From Nocardia beijingensis NBRC 16342 (lineage in GTDB: Bacteria; Actinomycetota; Actinomycetes; Mycobacteriales; Mycobacteriaceae), in contig NZ_BDBC01000041.1 of assembly GCF_001612785.1 (NCBI RefSeq), forward strand, positions 1-54,971: 54,971 bases of DNA. The letters are read 5' to 3'. Shown in pieces: positions 25,814 through 32,520 of the stretch. The notes under the pieces are model-generated. The model worked only from the letters and a program-made list of their open reading frames with translations. It did no database searches and was not told the DNA's origin. Made by a program: the position numbers and the translations under genes. Each line of letters begins with the position of its first letter. Position 1 is the stretch's first letter.

Positions 25814-26422
25814 ATGATCGACGGAATGGTCGTTGCCGCATATGTGGCCGCGGCACTGGGGGCGGCGGGCGGACGGGCCGTGGACCGATCACTCGATCAA
25901 GGACTGACCGCGCTCACCGGCGCCATCGCACGCAGGCTCGGACGACGCGCACTCGACGACCTCGACCGGAACCCGACGAGCATGGCAGCACGCCGCCAAC
26001 TCGCCGACGAGGTCGAACGCGCGGCGTCCGCCGACGTGGAATTCGCCCGTGAACTCGCCGAACTCCGCGACCAACTGGACAGGATGAACGGCCGGACCAT
26101 CATCAACACCGCGACCCACGGCAGCCGGATCGTCACCGGCGGGGACGGCATGACCGCTGGAGACGACATCCACAACACCACCTACGATTCCCCGGCCCCA
26201 GGGGATTTGTCGGGGGCACCTCTGTGGAGCAGAGTCCTGATCTGGATCGGCACGACTGTCGGAGTGATCGGTTGGGCCATCGCCGGGATCGCGATTGCTC
26301 AGCACACACCGGGGCACATGAACGATGCCACAAACGGATTCGTGGTCTTCATGATCGGAGTCGGTATCGCGCTGGTGGGTCAATACGGCGCAAGCACGTC
26401 GACACCTCGACGGCGCCGGTGA
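25814..26422 (+). CDS. Unknown small membrane protein, tandem paralog B
   Basis: The 202-residue protein is closely similar to the preceding gene, especially residues 1-128 (MIDGM start, RRLGRRALDDLDRNP, SMAARRQLAD, NTATHGSRIVTGG, DIHNTTYD). The two C-terminal membrane helices have diverged but the tail TSTPRRRR is kept. GGAGGAG precedes the ATG at 25814. Conservation of the soluble part with divergence of the membrane part suggests the soluble domain carries the shared function. No homologous family could be named with confidence. Confidence 0.75.
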   Translation: MIDGMVVAAYVAAALGAAGGRAVDRSLDQGLTALTGAIARRLGRRALDDLDRNPTSMAARRQLADEVERAASADVEFARELAELRDQLDRMNGRTIINTATHGSRIVTGGDGMTAGDDIHNTTYDSPAPGDLSGAPLWSRVLIWIGTTVGVIGWAIAGIAIAQHTPGHMNDATNGFVVFMIGVGIALVGQYGASTSTPRRRR

Positions 26423-26565
26423 CGCCGGCCCCATCTCACCCATCCCGAATGATGGGCGCGGCTGCCCCGTCACCGCAGGCCTCTACTCAGGCGTTCAGGC
26501 TGCGCCAACGGCGGAACCGGCGATCTCGTCCATCAGCATCCGCAACTGACCGCCTCTCGTACGCT

Positions 26566-26588
26566 GCGCTCCTCTCGGGAAGGAGCGC
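26566..26588 (+). terminator. Hairpin downstream of paralog B
   Basis: An 8-bp perfect stem GCGCTCCT/AGGAGCGC encloses the loop CTCGGGA. It is 143 nt downstream of the paralog B stop, in a 311-bp gap (26423-26733) where I see no convincing gene. No U-run follows. Confidence 0.4.
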
Positions 26589-26733
26589 AAGGGTCGGGGC
26601 ATCCAGGGGACTCCGCATAAGCGGGACTCCGCATCGGTGTGCCGAAACCGAATCATCGCCAGGATGACATTGGCCGCCAGAGCTTTTCGACGCACTGACA
26701 TCACATCCGCGATGACTCTGTGAAAGGTCGCCT

Positions 26734-27207
26734 ATGCAGGCTGACGCAGCCCAGCCGCAACACCCCTCGGTATCGCTGTCGGAGTGCGCCGCAGCGGTAT
26801 TCCACGCCTGTGCTCCGAGGCTCATGTCGGTCGCCTGCCCCGAACCTCGCTGCCGCGTCAGCGTCCTGGTCGCCGCTGGGATGGTCGATACCGACGTCGG
26901 CTCGCACGAGCACTGCCCGATGGCCGGCGGCCGCGTCATCGACAACCGGCCGACATCCACCGCGGCCGACGATTCGGCCCACCCGACCCGGGCTACGAAC
27001 CGCTCGCCGCGACCACACGAGCCGGACGTTCACCTGATGATCTCGCTGCGGGGGACGCGGTTCGACTTCACCGTATGTCATTCGGCAGCTTTGTTTTCGT
27101 GCACGAGCACGAGACCCCACCGCTATGCCGACGATGGGACCGTCGATCTGCGCGATACCTCTATCTCTCCGCGCCTGCCGAACGAGCGCTTGTATCTGCA
27201 ACCGTGA
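26734..27207 (+). CDS. Hypothetical protein, low confidence
   Basis: This 157-residue frame starts at an ATG with AAAGG 6 nt upstream and shows mostly G/C third positions. It is Cys- and His-containing (for example FHACAPRLMSVACPEPRCR and HEHCPMAGG) without a recognised family. Codon choice weakens after about residue 110, where a second frame also reads well, so a frameshift or a false frame is possible. It lies between the tandem membrane paralogs and the SGNH hydrolase promoter. Confidence 0.35.
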   Translation: MQADAAQPQHPSVSLSECAAAVFHACAPRLMSVACPEPRCRVSVLVAAGMVDTDVGSHEHCPMAGGRVIDNRPTSTAADDSAHPTRATNRSPRPHEPDVHLMISLRGTRFDFTVCHSAALFSCTSTRPHRYADDGTVDLRDTSISPRLPNERLYLQP

Positions 27208-27230
27208 CCGCGCGCCGGTACGACGACGAC

Positions 27231-27260
27231 TTGATAAAAACATACGGTCGACCGTATATT
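27231..27260 (+). promoter_or_regulatory. Promoter with 16-bp palindromic operator upstream of SGNH hydrolase
   Basis: A -35-like TTGATA (27231-27236) and a -10-like TATATT (27255-27260) are separated by 18 nt. The perfect 16-bp palindrome ATACGGTCGACCGTAT (27242-27257) fills the spacer and enters the -10. The ATG is 7 nt after the -10, implying a leaderless mRNA. The position is ideal for a TetR-type repressor, but no such gene is in the window. Confidence 0.65.
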
Positions 27261-27267
27261 CTCTCGC

Positions 27268-27939
27268 ATGGAGCACAACGTCTTCACCGAGGAGACCGAC
27301 CCGTTCTGCCTGAACCAGGCGGATGCCGTGGCCTTGCTGGCCGAGGCCCCGTGGGAGAGGTATGCCGTTGTCGGCGACAGTCTTTCGGCGGGAACCGGCG
27401 ATCCCACCCCGGGCTACCGAGATCAGGGCTGGCCGGATCGGGTTGCCGGTGTCCTGCGATCCGTCCGGCCGGATCTGGATTACCTCAACGTCTCCGAGAA
27501 CGGGGCGACCACCGCCCAGACGCTCGAGAAGCAGGCGGCCCGCATGCTCGAGTTCTCCCCCGACCTGCTCCACCTGCCCTGCGGGGCCAACGACATCGTG
27601 CGGCGCAGGCCGGATTTCGGCGAGATAGAGCGGACGCTTCGGCAGATGTACGACCTGGCGAAGGGGACCGGCGCGCTGCTGACAACTTTCACACTCGGCA
27701 GGGCGTATGTCGTCCCGGTCTTCTCCGACTGGACGGAGCGGGTCGCCGCGGTGAACGAGATCGTGCGCGGGCTAGCTTCGGAATATGACGCCATCGTGGT
27801 GGACATGTGGGACCACCCGGTCAACGACCGCGACAACCTGCTCAGTGCGGACCGCATCCACTTCTCGACATCGGGTCAGGCCGTCATGGCGGCCGAGGTG
27901 GTCAAGAAGCTGGCCGATTTCCTGGGCGCCGCCAAATGA
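27268..27939 (+). CDS. SGNH/GDSL-family hydrolase
   Basis: The 223-residue cytosolic protein has block I VVGDSLSAGTGD (nucleophile S38), an oxyanion Gly/Asn region (GANDIV, N108) and block V DRIHFS (D195, H198), the full catalytic set of SGNH esterases. No signal peptide is present. It overlaps the start of the DHA2 transporter by 4 nt (ATGA), so the two are co-translated and probably act on the same compound, for example deacylation plus efflux. That pairing is inference. Control is probably by the palindrome in its promoter. Confidence 0.88.
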   Translation: MEHNVFTEETDPFCLNQADAVALLAEAPWERYAVVGDSLSAGTGDPTPGYRDQGWPDRVAGVLRSVRPDLDYLNVSENGATTAQTLEKQAARMLEFSPDLLHLPCGANDIVRRRPDFGEIERTLRQMYDLAKGTGALLTTFTLGRAYVVPVFSDWTERVAAVNEIVRGLASEYDAIVVDMWDHPVNDRDNLLSADRIHFSTSGQAVMAAEVVKKLADFLGAAK

Positions 27940-29408
27940 AGAGGTCTCTTATCGTGGCGAGTAGTCGGCAAGCGGCCAGTCGGCCGGTAGTGGACGCGGA
28001 AGCGGACGCGATCCCGTGGATGACGGTATCGATCCTTTTGACGGCCCTGTTCATGGCGGTCCTCGACTCGTTCATCGTCGTGGTCGCAGGCCCCTCGATC
28101 GCGGCGGACCTGCACGCGTCCGACGGCGATGTCCAGTGGGTGCTGGCGGGCTACCAACTGAGCTACGCGGTCTTCATCATCACGGCAACTCGCCTGGCCG
28201 ACATGTACGGCCGCAAACGGATTTTCCTTCTCGGGGTGGCTCTGTTCACTCTGTCGTCAGTCGCCTGCGCGCTGTCGCCCAACGCGGGCAGCCTTATCGC
28301 GGCGCGTGTCGTCCAGGGCCTGGGAGCCGCCCTGATGGTTCCCCAGGTGTTCGCGTACGTCACGGTGCTGGTACCGGCGGCGAAGCGGCACAGCGTCTAT
28401 GGCGTGCTCGGCATCGTCATGGGTATGGCCACCATCGGCGGGCAGGTCATCGGCGGGTTGCTGATCGGCGCCGACCTGTTCGACTCCGGCTGGCGCCTGG
28501 TGTTCTGGGTGAACGCGCCGATCGGAATCGCCATGCTCCTGCTCGCCGTGCGATATGTGCCGGAGGCGGGCTCGGCCGTCACCCGCAAGCTGGACATGCC
28601 CGGGGTGCTGGTGCTCAGCGCGGCACTCTTCCTCCTCGTACTCCCCCTCATCCAAGGGCAGGAGGCAGGCTGGCCGAGGTGGGTCTGGGCGTGTTTCGCG
28701 GGCAGCGCAGTCGCGTTCGGCTCGTTCGTCGCGATCGAGCGACGCCTGGAACAGCGGGGCGGGGATCCGCTGGTACCGCTGACGCTGTTCGGACAGCGCT
28801 CGTTCTCGCTCGGGATCGTTCTCGTCCTCGCGCTGTACGCGTTGATCTACTCGTATTACCTGGCCTTGTCGGTGACGATGCAAGAAGGCCTGGATATGTC
28901 GGCGCTCGGCGCGGGCCTGGTCTACACGCCGGCAGCCATCGCATTCTTCGTGTTCAGCATGGTGGCGAGCCGGATCATCCCGAAATACGGCCGACGTGTC
29001 CTCGAGATCGGAGCGCTCATATTGGCGAGCGGTTATCTGGCGACCGGCATGCTGCTGGTGTCCGGCCCGCGGATCACGCCGCTGCTCGTGATCCCCACCC
29101 TCGTACTGCAAAGCGTCGGTGGCGGACTGGTCATCACACCGGCGCTGAACACGGTGCTGAGTCGCGTGAAGCCGGAGTCCGCCGGTGTGGCGTCGGGGGC
29201 TTTGTCCACGGCCCAGCAGTGCGGTGGGGCGCTGGGCGTCGCCGTTATCGGAGCGGTCTACTTCAGCTCGTTCCATCCCACGGAAGTCGGCAGGGTTGCC
29301 GCCGCAGGCCACGCCTTCGCCGTCGCGTCTTTCGCGACGTTCGTCATCGCTGTCATCGCGGGCATCGTCGTCTTCCTGCTTCCGAAGCAGCAGGCAGTCC
29401 ATGCCTGA
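27936..29408 (+). CDS. MFS drug transporter, DHA2 (14-helix) family
   Basis: The 490-residue protein has the 14-TM DHA2 pattern: the first-helix motif LDSFIVVVAGPSIAADL, motif A as RLADMYGRKRIF between helices 2 and 3, and the antiporter motif C region VIMGMATIGGQVIGGLL. Members export hydrophobic drugs or antibiotics with proton antiport. The ATG at 27936 overlaps the hydrolase stop. It converges on the truncated isochorismatase-like remnant. Confidence 0.9.
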   Translation: MKRSLIVASSRQAASRPVVDAEADAIPWMTVSILLTALFMAVLDSFIVVVAGPSIAADLHASDGDVQWVLAGYQLSYAVFIITATRLADMYGRKRIFLLGVALFTLSSVACALSPNAGSLIAARVVQGLGAALMVPQVFAYVTVLVPAAKRHSVYGVLGIVMGMATIGGQVIGGLLIGADLFDSGWRLVFWVNAPIGIAMLLLAVRYVPEAGSAVTRKLDMPGVLVLSAALFLLVLPLIQGQEAGWPRWVWACFAGSAVAFGSFVAIERRLEQRGGDPLVPLTLFGQRSFSLGIVLVLALYALIYSYYLALSVTMQEGLDMSALGAGLVYTPAAIAFFVFSMVASRIIPKYGRRVLEIGALILASGYLATGMLLVSGPRITPLLVIPTLVLQSVGGGLVITPALNTVLSRVKPESAGVASGALSTAQQCGGALGVAVIGAVYFSSFHPTEVGRVAAAGHAFAVASFATFVIAVIAGIVVFLLPKQQAVHA

Positions 29409-29462
29409 GTGCGAGGATCACCGGACGGCGGCGTCATCGGTTCGGCGGGCCATGAGAGTCGA

Positions 29463-29657
29463 TCAGAGCCGGGTCGCGGGGTCGATCATGGTGAGCACAT
29501 CCGCGGTCGGACGTACGTCACCGAAAGATCTGTAGACGGTGTGAAGTGTGGCGTTGTGGTCTCGGTCCCGGCGGGCCGCGTTGGCATCGGCGACCATGAT
29601 CACTCGGAAGCCGAGTGTGGCGGCGTCGCGCGCCCAGGACTCGCAGCAGACGTTGGC
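29463..29657 (-). pseudogene. 3' remnant of an isochorismatase-type cysteine hydrolase
   Basis: Read leftward from 29657, the frame encodes ANVCCESWARDAATLGF and continues through ATLHTVYRSFGDVRPTADVL to a stop at 29463. This is the C-terminal third of cysteine hydrolases of the isochorismatase family, starting just before the conserved NVCCES segment with the catalytic Cys. The N-terminal two thirds are absent. Upstream the DNA belongs to the end of another gene in a different frame, so this is a deletion fragment. Confidence 0.75.
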
Positions 29658-30010
29658 GCGCCGTCGCCGTCGCCGCGGATCAGGTCGTACACATACGACC
29701 GGTCGCCTTTGCGACTCACCCACACGCCCTCCGGCGGCAGGTCGCCTCGGCCCGAGTCGTCGAACGGGCGGCTGGACACCTCACCGGACGCCGAGCACAC
29801 CGCCCATCCGAAGTCCGGCAATCGTCGACACCAGAGATCCATGTCGACCCGCTTGTACGACGGAAAACCATGCGTCTCCCCATCGCGGGCGAACTCATAG
29901 GTCAACCCGTCCATCCGGCGCACGAACTTCACATCCGACATCACGCCATCCTCGATGAGCGACCCGGCCGCCTCAACCGAGGACACCGCACCGAATTCGA
30001 CGAACGTCAT
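29600..30010 (-). CDS. Hypothetical protein with a C-terminus altered by a deletion junction
   Basis: The ATG at 30010 opens a 136-residue frame (MTFVEFGAVSSVEAAG, then FPSYKRVDMDLWCRRLPDFGWAVCSASGEV and VWVSRKGDRSYVYDLIRGDGD). Codon use and composition look coding up to about residue 117. The last 19 or so residues come from out-of-frame translation of the isochorismatase remnant. The natural 3' end was therefore probably lost in the same deletion. The family is not recognised. Confidence 0.55.
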   Translation of the reverse strand: MTFVEFGAVSSVEAAGSLIEDGVMSDVKFVRRMDGLTYEFARDGETHGFPSYKRVDMDLWCRRLPDFGWAVCSASGEVSSRPFDDSGRGDLPPEGVWVSRKGDRSYVYDLIRGDGDGAPTSAASPGRATPPHSASE

Positions 30011-30355
30011 CGGACACCCGCGACGCGACACAGTCACTGGGTTGCTCGGCGCGGCTCCTGGTACTGCGCCCGCTCGCTCACGAGCTCGGCGATCGGCGGC
30101 GATACCCGACAAGAAGTGATGCACAATTCCGGCATATATAGTGTGCTCCACTTGACATGAGACATGCCGCCGGACGACGCCCCTTCCGCCGTATCGAGAG
30201 CTACAGGGCGCGAACTGGCCGCAATAGCGCAGTAGACACCATCAATCCACCGCAAGTTCCCGCCCGCAAGCGGCAAGAATCGCTTCACTATCTCGCGCAC
30301 AACTGGACGAACTCTCGCTACTATGTGAACGACAATTCTTAAACAGAGGAGCGCA
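30011..30355. other. Divergent noncoding region
   Basis: This 345-bp stretch separates the leftward hypothetical gene from the small secreted protein. It is AT-richer than its surroundings around 30100-30150 and 30290-30345, consistent with promoters. Short open frames have no ribosome site or recognisable product. Confidence 0.35.
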
Positions 30356-30664
30356 ATGATGCGTACGCCCCTTCGCCTTGCCGCCGCCTCGGTCGCGGCG
30401 GCGGCTCTCGTCGCCACCGCGGCCGGTGCGACCGCCGAACCGATCAGCTCCGCCCCGGGGACCGCTGTCGCAGCCGGAACCGGCTCGTCCGCGGTGGATT
30501 CCGGGGCGGCGGCGGCGCAATCGGCCGTGTACTTCCTGCAGCGTGGTGACGTCATCGGGATTCTCGTGCTCCTGGTCACCGCGCCCTTGCAGATATTCAC
30601 CGGCGCCGTCTGCGATCTGGCCACCGGGTCGGCGCTGCCGAGTCCGTGCGCCACACCCAGGTGA
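30356..30664 (+). CDS. Small secreted protein of unknown function
   Basis: The 102-residue product has a clear Sec signal peptide (MMRTPLRLAAASVAAAALVATAAGATAEP, cleavage near ATA-EP at about 28). An Ala/Ser/Gly-rich spacer and a hydrophobic segment (GDVIGILVLLVTAPLQIF, about 64-81) follow. Two Cys near the end (C86 and C98) could pair. GAGGAG precedes the two adjacent ATGs (30356, 30359). Such small exported proteins are common in Nocardia-like genomes but uncharacterised. Confidence 0.7.
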   Translation: MMRTPLRLAAASVAAAALVATAAGATAEPISSAPGTAVAAGTGSSAVDSGAAAAQSAVYFLQRGDVIGILVLLVTAPLQIFTGAVCDLATGSALPSPCATPR

Positions 30665-30777
30665 ATGGCCGGGTGTCCGGCCGCTCCGGTGCGTCGTGAT
30701 ACGTCCGCACAGTTGAAATTCGTCCGTCGATAGCGTGCGCGTGGCCACCGACGGCGGGTGCACGCATAGCGCGGCCC

Positions 30778-30808
30778 CGGTGGTCGCGCAATTGTCGCGC
30801 GACCACCG
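30778..30808 (+). terminator. Long GC hairpin after the small secreted protein gene
   Basis: A perfect 12-bp stem (CGGTGGTCGCGC / GCGCGACCACCG) encloses the 7-nt loop AATTGTC. It lies 113 nt downstream of the secreted protein stop and 100 nt upstream of the PadR operator, isolating the two units. No U-run. Confidence 0.5.
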
Positions 30809-30908
30809 ACCGGCGTGGCGGACGGCCGCGCTCGGCTGGTAGTCCGCGAGAGAGCGAATGGAGAGGAGTGGCTACCCCCACGGCCTCCTCAGAAGGTGCG
30901 TCGCGCGC

Positions 30909-30939
30909 TATAGTCGAATTCGACTATACGGATTCGACT
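30909..30939 (+). promoter_or_regulatory. PadR operator: 20-bp palindrome plus extra half-site
   Basis: Positions 30909-30928 are the perfect palindrome TATAGTCGAATTCGACTATA. A further half-site ATTCGACT follows at 30932-30939, directly before the GGAGG ribosome site (30941-30945) of the PadR gene. The position implies autoregulation of the PadR/GH5 pair. Confidence 0.7.
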
Positions 30940-30949
30940 TGGAGGTGCG

Positions 30950-31519
30950 GTGCCACCGCGTCCACTGCGCTCGCCCGTCACGCTGGCCGTGCTGGGCTTG
31001 TTGGCCGAGAAGCCGCGTCACGCATACGACATGCGCAGGGTGATTCGCGAACGCGGCCATGAACGGGCCCTCGGGGTGAAAAACGCGACGCTCTACGACG
31101 TGCTGCCCCGGCTCGTCGATGCCGGTTGGATCGAACGGGCCGACACGGTACGCGACAGCAATCGCCCGGAGCGCGTGGTGTACCGGATCACCGACAGCGG
31201 TGTAGCTACCCTGCTCGACTGGCTGCGCGCATGGCTGAGCAGTGCCGACCTCGACCACAACGCCTTCACCGTCGCGCTCGCGTTCATGTTCGCGCTGCCG
31301 AAGCACGAAGTGGCCGAACTCGTTTCGCGCCGGGCGCAGCAGGTGGACGCGCGGGTGGCCGAGGTCGAAGCCGGGCTGGCCGCAGCACCCGCCGTCCCGG
31401 CGATATTTCTCACCGACCAGAGCTATCGCCAAGCGCTGCGGCGCGCCGAGCGTGACTGGCTGCGCACTTTTGCCGATGACCTCCGCGGCGATCGTCTGTC
31501 CTGGCCGGTTCCGGAATAG
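30950..31519 (+). CDS. PadR-family transcriptional regulator
   Basis: The 189-residue protein has the PadR winged helix at the N-terminus (LAVLGLLAEKPRHAYDMRRVIRERG, then NATLYDVLPRLVDAGWIE, residues 9-67). A C-terminal helical dimerisation domain (about 100-180, Vir_C-like) follows. Start is GTG at 30950 with GGAGG 4 nt upstream. The 20-bp palindrome just upstream is a probable self-operator. It is 10 nt from the GH5-like gene and likely controls it. Confidence 0.9.
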   Translation: MPPRPLRSPVTLAVLGLLAEKPRHAYDMRRVIRERGHERALGVKNATLYDVLPRLVDAGWIERADTVRDSNRPERVVYRITDSGVATLLDWLRAWLSSADLDHNAFTVALAFMFALPKHEVAELVSRRAQQVDARVAEVEAGLAAAPAVPAIFLTDQSYRQALRRAERDWLRTFADDLRGDRLSWPVPE

Positions 31520-31529
31520 GAGATTCTCG

Positions 31530-32489
31530 ATGACTATCCACTCGATCCACGACGTCAACCGCTTATTGGCACGGACCATCAACGCCGGCCTCGATTTCGG
31601 GGCCGAGGGGGAGGCGGGGTGGACCATCGAGCTCACGGAGGTCGAACTCGATCTGTTCGTTTCCGCCGGATTCACCGCGGTGCGGATGGGCGTGTACTGG
31701 GCGGCGCACACCGGTCCCGGACCCGAATTCGTCCTCGACTCGCGGGTTCTCGACCGAGTGGCGTTTCTGCTGGATCGGGCCACCGAGCGAGGGCTTGCCG
31801 TGGTGCTCACCAACTTCCTCGACCCCGAACTGATCTCCGACCCGCCGACCCACCTCCCCCGGCTGCTCGCGATCACCGGACAGGTCGCGGCTCGGTTCGC
31901 CGATCGGCCGGAAAGTATTGTTCTGGAGCCGTTCACCGAGCCTCGCGGCGCACTGGACCCGCTGTGGAATCGATATCTGCGCGAACTGCTGGCCGTTGTG
32001 CGCGACGCGGACCCCGATCGAGCCGTCGTCATCGGTCCCGGTGCGTACAACAACATCCGGATGCTGCCGCAACTGTCGCTTCCCGCCGACGACCGCCGCA
32101 TCATCGTGACGCTGCATCAATACTGGCCGATCACCTTCACCATGCAGGGCGAGGAATGGCTGGGTGCCGACACTCCCTTCGGGGATCCCCGGTCGTGGCT
32201 CGGGACCACGTGGGAAGGTACACAACAGCAGCGAGCCGAACTCGCCGACGCCTACGAGGCCGTCGCGAATTGGGCTGCCGCTCAGGGCCGCCCGATTTTC
32301 ATCGGCGAGTTCGGTACCTCCACCAACGCTGACAGCCCCTCCCGTGCTCGCTGGACCGAGTTCAACCGCCGTCGCGCCGAATTCCACGAATTCTCTTGGG
32401 GCTATTGGTCCTTCGCCCCTTCCTTCGCCCTCTACGACCGCGCCACCGCCACCTGGAACACACCCCTCCTGCACGCTCTCATGGACTAG
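31530..32489 (+). CDS. Glycoside hydrolase family 5-like protein, cytosolic
   Basis: The 319-residue protein has GH5/cellulase-type landmarks: R52 in AVRMGVYW, the acid/base region EPFTEPRG (E137), H196-Q-Y198 followed by WPITFTMQGEEWLG, and the nucleophile region IFIGEFGTS (E260). The usual Asn before the acid/base Glu (NEP) is Thr here (TEP), an atypical change. There is no signal peptide, so it would act inside the cell on imported or endogenous glycosides. GGAG lies upstream of the ATG at 31530, 10 nt after the PadR stop. Confidence 0.82.
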   Translation: MTIHSIHDVNRLLARTINAGLDFGAEGEAGWTIELTEVELDLFVSAGFTAVRMGVYWAAHTGPGPEFVLDSRVLDRVAFLLDRATERGLAVVLTNFLDPELISDPPTHLPRLLAITGQVAARFADRPESIVLEPFTEPRGALDPLWNRYLRELLAVVRDADPDRAVVIGPGAYNNIRMLPQLSLPADDRRIIVTLHQYWPITFTMQGEEWLGADTPFGDPRSWLGTTWEGTQQQRAELADAYEAVANWAAAQGRPIFIGEFGTSTNADSPSRARWTEFNRRRAEFHEFSWGYWSFAPSFALYDRATATWNTPLLHALMD

Positions 32490-32520
32490 TGAGTGGGCGC
32501 CGACCACTCCCAGACGGGCG

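Larger units (their letters stand above)
24868..26422 (+). repeat. Tandem gene duplication with duplicated upstream region
   Basis: The segments beginning near 24868 and 25749 share about 65 nt upstream of the start codons (including TCGTNCGATGAGA and GGGGCGGCTGNGGAGGA) and then run through similar coding regions to the shared 3' end encoding TSTPRRRR. The start codons are 881 bp apart. The intervening 278 bp (25536-25813) is more AT-rich and shows no gene. Confidence 0.8.

Noticed and set aside
26487..26960. Leftward open frame before the SGNH hydrolase
   Set aside because: No ribosome site or family resemblance, and it crosses the hairpin at 26566-26588; the rightward frame 26734-27207 is only slightly better and was kept at low confidence.
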